Shown here one piece after another: positions 4,792 to 10,504 of a stretch of 10,504 nucleotides of DNA. The stretch comes from Candidatus Aenigmatarchaeota archaeon (GTDB lineage: Archaea > Aenigmatarchaeota > Aenigmatarchaeia > QMZP01 > JACQNV01), in the NCBI GenBank assembly GCA_016202865.1, contig JACQNV010000065.1:1-10504 (forward strand). Reading direction: 5' to 3'. The position numbers and the translations under genes were made by a program. Within the stretch, counting starts at the first letter, position 1. Every line of letters starts with the position of its first letter. A model generated the notes under the pieces. It saw only the letters and a list, made by a program, of their open reading frames with translations. It had not been told where the DNA came from and did not search any database.

Positions 4792-5796
4792 ATGGTTAAA
4801 ATTGCAGTTGTCAGCGACATACATTCCAATTGGCCAGCTTTAAGGGCTGTTTTGGACGATTTGGGTAGACATGGATATGATTTATTGGTTTGTGCAGGAG
4901 ATATAGTTGGTTATGGAGCATTCCCAAACGAATGTCTAGATGCTCTGAGAAAATACATGGGGGTGTGTGTTGCCGGAAACCATGATGACGGTGTTAGAAG
5001 TTATAGAAAGCTGTTAAATGATGGAACCAGGGGTACAGAGGAAGAGGTTAGGAGAGCTTTGAAGAGTGCTGATGTGGGTTTTCTTCTCGGGAAAAACCCG
5101 GACTTTGACAGGCATCAGCTGTCATATAATTTTGATGCTCATACAGCAGCGATGCACAATGCAGAAGTTTTGACCCCAGAAAATGCAGAGTATTTGGAAA
5201 ATTTAAGCACAGCGCCTTACTTTGATTCTCAAAAAGGATTTGGACTGGTGCATGGCAGTTTTAGCGGAAGAGAGAGTTCACATCCAAGAAATAGATTTGA
5301 AGGTATATATGTGACTGACGAGTCCTTGGCTAGGATGGCAATGCAGAATATGTTTTTTTACACTGGTGATGACTGTGTGCATGTTGGTTTGGGTTTAGTG
5401 GGTCACACACATGTTCCAATGATATCTTCTGGTTGGATCAATTATGATAATTTTGATTTCATGGAAAGGGCTCAGTTGGAAGGTGGGCAGTTCAAAATGT
5501 TTTTCAGTGAAGGTGATGTTGCAAAAAGTTCCAGAGTTATAAGCATAGAGCAGGCAGAGGAACCTGTTCAAGCTGGTTTCTGGAAGCGCAAAGTTTTGTT
5601 CAATCCAGGTTCAGTTGGCCAGCCAAGGCATGGATCACCAAGGGCCTGTTACGGGACTGTCTATATTGAGGGCGAGCACATAACAGTTGATTTTAGGGAG
5701 GTGGAATATCCAATAGAAGAGGCTCAAGAAAAAATGGCCGAAGATAAATTGAGGTTTTCTGAAGATCTTATTAAAAGATTGGAGAGAGGAAGATAA
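4792..5796 (+). CDS. Calcineurin-like metallophosphoesterase
   Basis: A phosphoesterase using two metal ions. The metal-binding set is complete: Asp9 and His11 (SDIHSN), Asp37 (GDIVGYG), Asn63 and His64 (GNHDD), His154 (LVHGS), and His205 and His207 (GHTHVP). The GDIVGYG-PNEC pattern places it with the YfcE/Icc-like proteins of about 165-270 residues. At 334 residues this one is longer: extra segments lie between GNHDD and VHGS (about 65-150) and between the GHTH loop and the conserved NPGSVGQPRHGSPRACY stretch. The charged C-terminus (EEAQEKMAEDKLRFSEDLIKRLERG is helical) may be a coiled coil. No signal peptide, so cytosolic. Substrate unknown; the family includes cyclic nucleotide and nucleic acid phosphodiesterases. 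It is divergent from the unassigned two-gene unit and converges on cysK. Confidence 0.85.
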   Translation: MVKIAVVSDIHSNWPALRAVLDDLGRHGYDLLVCAGDIVGYGAFPNECLDALRKYMGVCVAGNHDDGVRSYRKLLNDGTRGTEEEVRRALKSADVGFLLGKNPDFDRHQLSYNFDAHTAAMHNAEVLTPENAEYLENLSTAPYFDSQKGFGLVHGSFSGRESSHPRNRFEGIYVTDESLARMAMQNMFFYTGDDCVHVGLGLVGHTHVPMISSGWINYDNFDFMERAQLEGGQFKMFFSEGDVAKSSRVISIEQAEEPVQAGFWKRKVLFNPGSVGQPRHGSPRACYGTVYIEGEHITVDFREVEYPIEEAQEKMAEDKLRFSEDLIKRLERGR

Positions 5797-5829
5797 TATA
5801 ATTAAATCGTTGACACTAGAATATGTTAG

Positions 5830-6738
5830 TTACCCAAAAATGTTCTCACTCAAATACCTATCTCCTCTATCTGGAAACAGTGTCACAATATTCTTGTATT
5901 TCTTTTTTAATCTAAGCGCGGCCAAGAAATTAGCTCCTGAACTTGGACCAACAAAATATCCGAGCTTTGCAAGCTTTTTGGAATATTCCAGCGCCTCTGA
6001 GCTTTTTATTGCAATAACATCATCTATAAGCTTTCTGTTATCCTCAACTATTTTAGGAATAAATCCATCGCCAATGCCTTCAATCCTATGATCTGCGCAA
6101 GTAAATCCCTTGTGCAATCCAAATATTTTGTGTTTCCCATAACCTTTTCCTGACAACAGAGCACATTCATCTGGCTCCACAGCAACAAGCTGAACATTCA
6201 GGTTTTCCCTCATCAAAGCCTTCCCAACACCAATTAAAGTTCCCCCAGTTCCAACACCTGCAACAAAACAATCAACTTTTCCTGTTTGCTCCAATATTTC
6301 TTTTCCCATTCCAATTTCATGTTCCTCAATATTCCATTTATTTTCAAACTGCCTCGGCATGTAATGTCTGGGGGTTTTAGCCAACTTCTCAGCAATCCCA
6401 ACAGCGCACTTCACACATCCCCTCTCAGAAAATAAAACCTTCGCCCCATAACCACTCATTATCTGCTCCCTTTCCCTACTCATTCCTTGAGGCATCACAG
6501 CAACCATTTTATAGCCTTTAACAGCCGCAACAAAAGAAAAAGCAATCCCTGTATTTCCGCTTGTGGCCTCAACAATAGTATAACCTTTTTTTAGTAGACC
6601 AGTTTTTTCTGCCTTCTCCACAATATATTTTGCAATCCTATCTTTCACAGAGCCGCTTGGATTTAGATGCTCCAGTTTAATTTTAATTCCCTCTATTTCC
6701 ACCATTGGTGTGTTGCCTATACAATTCAATATACTCAT
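5830..6738 (-). CDS. cysK: Cysteine synthase family PLP enzyme
   Basis: A fold-type II PLP enzyme that makes cysteine from an activated serine and sulfide. In 302 residues are the PLP lysine Lys32 (NPSGSVKDR), the substrate loop TSGNTG (59-64), the phosphate loop GVGTGGT (161-167) and GPSSGAN (264-270). These match CysK/CysM, with length close to the normal 300-320. The loop before the cofactor phosphate site reads ENKWNIEEHEIGMG rather than the common NPANP form, and EGIGDGF replaces GIGAGF, so donor preference (O-acetylserine, O-phosphoserine or other) is open. The start is the ATG at 6738, which forms an ATGA overlap with the stop of the upstream methyltransferase; an upstream in-frame TTG at 6753 is less likely. 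It is the last gene of the operon. Confidence 0.88.
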   Translation of the reverse strand: MSILNCIGNTPMVEIEGIKIKLEHLNPSGSVKDRIAKYIVEKAEKTGLLKKGYTIVEATSGNTGIAFSFVAAVKGYKMVAVMPQGMSREREQIMSGYGAKVLFSERGCVKCAVGIAEKLAKTPRHYMPRQFENKWNIEEHEIGMGKEILEQTGKVDCFVAGVGTGGTLIGVGKALMRENLNVQLVAVEPDECALLSGKGYGKHKIFGLHKGFTCADHRIEGIGDGFIPKIVEDNRKLIDDVIAIKSSEALEYSKKLAKLGYFVGPSSGANFLAALRLKKKYKNIVTLFPDRGDRYLSENIFG

Positions 6739-7274
6739 ATTTTCACGCTGCAAGCCAATCCATTTTTTATATCTATAATTTCTGTTTTAAGTTTAGGGTG
6801 ATTTAAAACCCTCTGCTTGTACTCCTCGCATTTTGGCAAATGTATATTATCAGCAATAATAAGGCCACCTTTCTTTGCCAGTTTTATACAATTCTCCAAA
6901 ACAAGAATATATTTCCTATTTGCGAAGTCGATGAAAACAATATCAAAACCTTTTATATTTTTCTTTTCTTCTACAAGTTTTTCAACCTCTAGAACACCAT
7001 CTCCAACAATAATAGCGGCCTTTACACCAAACCTTTCAAAATTCTTTCCGGCTTCCTCAGAAACTTCCTTATCCGCCTCTATTGTTGTCAGCTCAGCTCC
7101 TTGAGATCCCAAAATAATTCCGCTATAACCATTTGCCGTTCCTAATTCCAAAACCCTTTTCGGTTTTGCTTCCAAAACTTTTTTGTAAAGCCACAGACCT
7201 TTCTCCTTGCCAATAATTGGAATTCGCCTTTCTATGCTTTCTTTCTCCAAATAAGACAACTTTTTCAAAATCAT
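6735..7274 (-). CDS. trmR: SAM-dependent O-methyltransferase, TrmR (YrrM)-like
   Basis: A class I methyltransferase of the COG4122/CCoAOMT family, 179 residues. The SAM-binding motif VLELGTANGYSG (about 41-52) is followed by the acidic end of strand 2 (TTIEAD), then FDIVFID (about 109-115) and GGLIIADN (about 135-142), whose acids hold a divalent metal. Order and wording match Bacillus TrmR/YrrM as I recall it, including the IPII start, the NHP segment and the NGLACSVKI end; the N-terminus is shorter by roughly 35 residues. TrmR methylates 5-hydroxyuridine-34 of tRNA to mo5U. The start codon overlaps the trhO stop by one base, which strongly supports this role. A small-molecule catechol methyltransferase is the alternative. 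Confidence 0.8.
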   Translation of the reverse strand: MILKKLSYLEKESIERRIPIIGKEKGLWLYKKVLEAKPKRVLELGTANGYSGIILGSQGAELTTIEADKEVSEEAGKNFERFGVKAAIIVGDGVLEVEKLVEEKKNIKGFDIVFIDFANRKYILVLENCIKLAKKGGLIIADNIHLPKCEEYKQRVLNHPKLKTEIIDIKNGLACSVKI

Positions 7275-8143
7275 CAGAAATTAGTTTCCTTCCTCCTTTT
7301 TTTAGAGTTTTTGCAATCTTCAGAACATGTTTTGTTCATTCTTTTCTGGCATTTTTTACAAGAAACAAAAAGTTTATCGCAATCCAAATTAAAGCAGTTT
7401 AATATCTCATCACACTCATCACCGCAAATTTCGCACTTGCTGGTTTTGTTAGAACTAACTCTTGAAACAAGCCTGTCATCAAAAACAAAACAACTGCCTT
7501 CAAAATATGTGTCTGGGTATTGGTTTACAAAATTAATTATGCCTCCCTGGATCTGGTATACATCCTTAAACCCCTCCTGTTTTAGGAATGCTGAAGCCTT
7601 TTCACATCGCACACCGCCTGTGCAGTACATCACGATTTTTTTATCCCGAAACTTAGAAAGTTTTTTGCTGGCCTTTGGGAAATCCCTGAAGTTTTCTATT
7701 GGGAGTGTTATGGCGCCTTTAAATTTTCCAATCTTTGTTTCATACTGATTTCTTGCATCAAGAAGTATAATATCCTGTTTTTTGTCCAGCCAAGCCTTCA
7801 AATTTTTTGGGCTGATGTGTTTTCCAGTCCTTTTTAAATTGGCCTTCTTTCCAAAACGAACAATCTCATCTCTTGTTTTTACAACAAGTTTGTGATATGT
7901 CTGATTTTGGTAGCCTTGTTCCCTGAAGGTTAGTCCAGAAAATATCTTATTCTTTCTTATTGCATTCTTGAATGTTTCAATTTTGGCAGCTTCACCAGAA
8001 ACCGCGCCGTTAATGCCTTCTTGTGAAACAAGTATCCTCCCCATCAACCCCAGTTTTTCACAAGACCTTTTCACTTCCAGTCTCAGCTTTTCAGCACCCT
8101 TCACTTTTATGTACTTGTAAAAAGAAATCACTTTGAATTGCAT
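7274..8143 (-). CDS. trhO: tRNA uridine-34 hydroxylase TrhO (rhodanese fold)
   Basis: TrhO (former UPF0176/YceA) converts tRNA wobble U34 to 5-hydroxyuridine using O2. In 289 residues there is an N-terminal acylphosphatase-like domain (about 1-95, with ILVSQEGINGAVSG), a rhodanese domain (about 110-212) with the active loop CTGGVRC (Cys174 and Cys180), and a C-terminal cysteine-rich tail (237-277, nine cysteines beginning CEIC) likely to hold zinc, as in bacterial homologues. All key parts are present. The gene ends in TGATG shared with the methyltransferase start. A TATA-like element 25 nt upstream, overlapping the aminotransferase stop, offers its own promoter. The family is mainly bacterial, so acquisition by transfer is possible. 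Confidence 0.92.
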   Translation of the reverse strand: MQFKVISFYKYIKVKGAEKLRLEVKRSCEKLGLMGRILVSQEGINGAVSGEAAKIETFKNAIRKNKIFSGLTFREQGYQNQTYHKLVVKTRDEIVRFGKKANLKRTGKHISPKNLKAWLDKKQDIILLDARNQYETKIGKFKGAITLPIENFRDFPKASKKLSKFRDKKIVMYCTGGVRCEKASAFLKQEGFKDVYQIQGGIINFVNQYPDTYFEGSCFVFDDRLVSRVSSNKTSKCEICGDECDEILNCFNLDCDKLFVSCKKCQKRMNKTCSEDCKNSKKRRKETNF

Positions 8144-8164
8144 ATAATACTATTGATAATTGGG

Positions 8165-8171
8165 TTTATAA
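8165..8171 (-). promoter_or_regulatory. TATA-like box for trhO inside the aminotransferase 3' end
   Basis: TTATAAA on the minus strand is centred 25 nt before the trhO ATG and overlaps the aminotransferase stop codon. It would allow trhO-trmR-cysK to be transcribed leaderless and separately from the aminotransferase. Confidence 0.4.
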
Positions 8172-9347
8172 TTTGTTCACAGCCTTCTCAATCCTGTTCA
8201 TAGCCTGCTCTATTTTCTGGTATTCAGTCGCATAAGACATCCTGACAAAGCCTTCACCATATTTTCCAAACTCGGTTCCGGGGACAACCAAAACTTTTGC
8301 CTTCTCCAGAAGGAATTTTGAAAACTCAGTTGAGCTCATGCCAAACTTTTTTATTGAAGGAAACATATAAAAAGCTCCCTGAGGATTTTCACAATCTAAA
8401 TCCATGTCAGTCAGTCTTCTATACATAAGCTTTCCCCTTCTAGTATACTCTTTCAACATCGCCTGGACAGGTTTTTGTGTAGATTCTACTGCATGTTTTG
8501 CAGCAAGCTGGGAAAGTGTTGGCGTTGATAAAGTTGTACCAAGTTTTAATCTAGTCATTGCTTGTATAATATCCTTTGGTCCAGCGGCATAGCCAACCCT
8601 AAATCCAGCCATTGCATATGTTTTGGAAAATGAGTAAATGCTAACAACATGGTTTTCCATTCCATTAAGGCTGGCGATGCTGACATGTTTTGCATCATCA
8701 TATACAAATTTCTCATACGCTTCATCTGATAAAATAACAAGGCAATTATCCAAAGCAAAGTCTGCTATCTCCTCTAGTTTTTTTCTGGAAAAAACAGTTC
8801 CAGTGGGGTTTGAAGGCGAGTTTAAAATAAGTAAAGCTGTTTTGTCTGTTATCAGTTTTTTCGCCCTATCTAAATCATATTCCCAGCCTTCATCTGGTCT
8901 TAGCTGTAAAGAGTGTGGCCTGCCGTTAAGGCTATCAATAATGGGGATATATGCAACATATCCTGGATTTGGCACAATTGCAGAATCTCCCGGATCCATC
9001 AGAGACATTAAAGAAAGCAATATAGCCTCCTTGGCTCCAGCTGTTACAATGATTTGACTTTCAGGGTCAACATCTATTTTGTTTTCCTTTCTAAGCTTTT
9101 TACCCAGCGACTCTTTGACTTCTGTTATTCCGCCTATAGAAGTATAATGCGTCTTCCCCAAATCCAGCTGTTTTTTTACAAAATCCCTAATGTGCTTTGG
9201 TGTGATAAAATCCGGTTCGCCTGGACCAAGAGAAATAATATCCTTACTTTCCTCAGCTATCTTCATGATCTCCAAAAAGTGCGTTTTGGGTAGTTCGAGT
9301 TCGCGCTCAGAAATTAGTGGTTTACAGAGTTTTCTGGTTCTGGTCAT
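8166..9347 (-). CDS. Class I/II PLP aminotransferase
   Basis: A fold-type I aminotransferase, 393 residues, normal for archaeal aspartate/aromatic aminotransferases (AspC/AraT-type). Motifs in order: GPGEPDF (41-47), Asn180 in NSPSNPTG, Asp208 and Tyr211 in SDEAY that hold the pyridine ring, the PLP lysine Lys242 in SFSKTYAMAGFRVGY, and a C-terminal Arg in GFVRMSYA that binds the substrate carboxylate. All catalytic residues are present. The amino donor cannot be fixed from sequence. The ATG at 9347 lies 26 nt from a TATA-like box, indicating a leaderless mRNA. The stop is 22 nt before trhO, so read-through into the tRNA-modification operon is likely. Divergent from rfcL. Confidence 0.9.
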   Translation of the reverse strand: MTRTRKLCKPLISERELELPKTHFLEIMKIAEESKDIISLGPGEPDFITPKHIRDFVKKQLDLGKTHYTSIGGITEVKESLGKKLRKENKIDVDPESQIIVTAGAKEAILLSLMSLMDPGDSAIVPNPGYVAYIPIIDSLNGRPHSLQLRPDEGWEYDLDRAKKLITDKTALLILNSPSNPTGTVFSRKKLEEIADFALDNCLVILSDEAYEKFVYDDAKHVSIASLNGMENHVVSIYSFSKTYAMAGFRVGYAAGPKDIIQAMTRLKLGTTLSTPTLSQLAAKHAVESTQKPVQAMLKEYTRRGKLMYRRLTDMDLDCENPQGAFYMFPSIKKFGMSSTEFSKFLLEKAKVLVVPGTEFGKYGEGFVRMSYATEYQKIEQAMNRIEKAVNKL

Positions 9348-9354
9348 GATATAG

Positions 9355-9361
9355 TATTTAA
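9355..9361 (+). promoter_or_regulatory. TATA-like box of rfcL
   Basis: TATTTAA, centred 26 nt before the rfcL ATG at 9384. Only 36 nt separate rfcL from the divergent aminotransferase start, and the two promoters interleave. Confidence 0.45.
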
Positions 9362-9367
9362 TTCTTA

Positions 9368-9377
9368 CTATAATAAA
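9368..9377 (-). promoter_or_regulatory. TATA-like box of the aminotransferase gene
   Basis: Minus-strand TTTATTATAG is centred about 26 nt before the ATG at 9347. It lies between the rfcL box and the rfcL start codon, so the two promoters probably compete. Confidence 0.45.
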
Positions 9378-9383
9378 TTACTT

Positions 9384-10504
9384 ATGTCAATCCTTTGGGT
9401 GGATAAATACAAGCCGCAGAAACTGGAAGAACTATCAGGTCAGAATAAAGCAGCTACCCAAATAGCCAACTGGATAACTACATGGAAACAAGGTAGGTCT
9501 CTCCTAATTTGCGGTCCTACTGGAACAGGAAAAAGCCTAATACCGGAAATAATAGCCAAAGAGAAAAACTTCCAGTTTATACACCTGAATGCAAATGAGG
9601 TCAGCACAGAATTTGTTGAAGAAATTACAAATAGCTCGAAGTCAAAATCCTTCTTCCACAAAGGAAAGTTGATTCTTGTTGATGAAGTTGAAGGTTTTTC
9701 AGGAAGGGACAGGGGAATAATGTCATCTGTCTTGGAGCTTGTAAAACAGTCTAAATATCCTGTAATACTGATTTCCGGAGATCCATACCTACCAAAGCTC
9801 GCCTCAGTAAAAGAATATTGTGAAATCGTAAAGTTTGATAAAATTGCCGTTCCGTCAATCACAAAAAAAATGAAAGATATTTGTAAAAAAGAAGGCGTTG
9901 ATGCAGATGAAGAAGTTTTGAAAAATATTGCCAAGTTTTCTGGGGGTGACATAAGATCTGCTATAACAGATCTCCAGGTTGTATGCATGGCAAAGAAAAA
10001 ACTAACACAGGAAGATTTGGAGTCTATAGGTTTTAGGGAGAGGGAACAAAATATTTTCAATATACTTCAACCAATATTTCACTCAAGGAGCGTGGGCGCA
10101 GGAAGAAAGGCTCTATTACAATCTGAAAAGGACTCAGATGAAGTTTTCTGGTGGATTGAAAATAATTTAACAACAGAGTTGAAAACATCAGAAGAAATAG
10201 TTTACGGTTATGATCTACTTTCACATGCAGATATATTGAGAAATAAAGTCATGAAGCAGCAAAACTGGAGATTCAAAGGTTTGGCAGCTGATCTGATGTC
10301 TTCTATATCTGTCTACAAAACAAGTCACACAGGTTTTGTCATGTACAGGCCCCCGCAAAGGCTTATGCAATTGGGTAGAACAAAAGGTTCCAGAGAAACC
10401 CTCAGAAGCATCTGCGAAAAAATTGGCAAAAAAATCCATTGCTCAAAAAGAGAAGTAAAAAATATTCATCTCCCATATTTCAAGCTAATCCTAAAAAATA
10501 ATCC
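9384..10504 (+). CDS. rfcL: Replication factor C large subunit, 3' end cut by window edge
   Basis: The large subunit of the clamp loader, which with RfcS opens the PCNA ring and places it on primed DNA. The frame starts MSILWVDKYKPQKLEELSGQ, the usual RFC N-terminus, and stays open for 373 codons to the window end. Walker A is GPTGTGKS (44-51), Walker B LILVDEVEG (97-104; the DEVxG form typical of RfcL), sensor 1 is near ISGDPY (130-135) and sensor 2 is GGDIRSAITDLQ (187-198, Arg191). The collar domain follows from about residue 205. The C-terminal tail, where a PCNA-binding PIP box would sit, is outside the window. A TATA box 26 nt upstream supports this start and a leaderless mRNA. Confidence 0.93.
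   Translation, partial: MSILWVDKYKPQKLEELSGQNKAATQIANWITTWKQGRSLLICGPTGTGKSLIPEIIAKEKNFQFIHLNANEVSTEFVEEITNSSKSKSFFHKGKLILVDEVEGFSGRDRGIMSSVLELVKQSKYPVILISGDPYLPKLASVKEYCEIVKFDKIAVPSITKKMKDICKKEGVDADEEVLKNIAKFSGGDIRSAITDLQVVCMAKKKLTQEDLESIGFREREQNIFNILQPIFHSRSVGAGRKALLQSEKDSDEVFWWIENNLTTELKTSEEIVYGYDLLSHADILRNKVMKQQNWRFKGLAADLMSSISVYKTSHTGFVMYRPPQRLMQLGRTKGSRETLRSICEKIGKKIHCSKREVKNIHLPYFKLILKNN

Noticed and set aside
4738..4824. N-terminal extension of the 239-aa protein up to 4824
   Set aside because: It would overlap the divergent phosphoesterase start and cover the promoter; the extension looks unlike the rest of the protein.
9440..10060. Minus-strand open frame of 206 codons
   Set aside because: Antisense shadow of rfcL, rich in Ser and Phe as expected from reading Lys- and Glu-rich codons backwards.

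Overview
The window looks archaeal, probably from an AT-rich uncultivated lineage; DPANN is my guess, without a marker tree. The evidence is the mix of genes: an archaeal FtsZ2-type tubulin homologue, a replication factor C large subunit, an AbrB/PIN VapBC pair, and several genes whose TATA-like box lies about 24-28 nt upstream of the ATG, the spacing expected of leaderless archaeal mRNAs. TrhO, the TrmR-like methyltransferase and the cysteine synthase belong to families best known in bacteria and may have been acquired.

Layout, left to right. Positions 1-889 (minus strand) hold the 5' part of a small winged-helix-like gene and two short genes of unknown function whose reading frames overlap. 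Positions 890-1104 are non-coding and carry a C/D-box-like sRNA candidate and hairpins downstream of ftsZ. ftsZ (1105-2148, minus) has a long, hairpin-rich 5' leader of about 150 nt, unlike its mostly leaderless neighbours. Positions 2486-3134 (plus) are a vapBC toxin-antitoxin operon. Positions 3180-4737 (minus) are two overlapping genes I cannot assign. They diverge from a metallophosphoesterase gene (4792-5796, plus) across a compact two-way promoter.

Positions 5830-9347 (minus) hold four closely packed genes read in the order aminotransferase, trhO, trmR-like O-methyltransferase, cysteine synthase. The last three overlap by 1 and 4 nt. trhO plus trmR would make 5-methoxyuridine at tRNA position 34: TrhO hydroxylates U34 and TrmR methylates the ho5U product. 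Finding both steps in one overlapping operon of an archaeon is the clearest functional message of the window. Divergent from the aminotransferase is rfcL (9384 to the window end, plus), cut off at its 3' end.

The most unusual signals are the trhO-trmR pair, the ftsZ leader with mutually exclusive hairpins, an 11-nt complementarity between that leader and the C/D-like element downstream of ftsZ, the Asn in place of the first catalytic Asp in VapC, and the unassigned two-gene unit.
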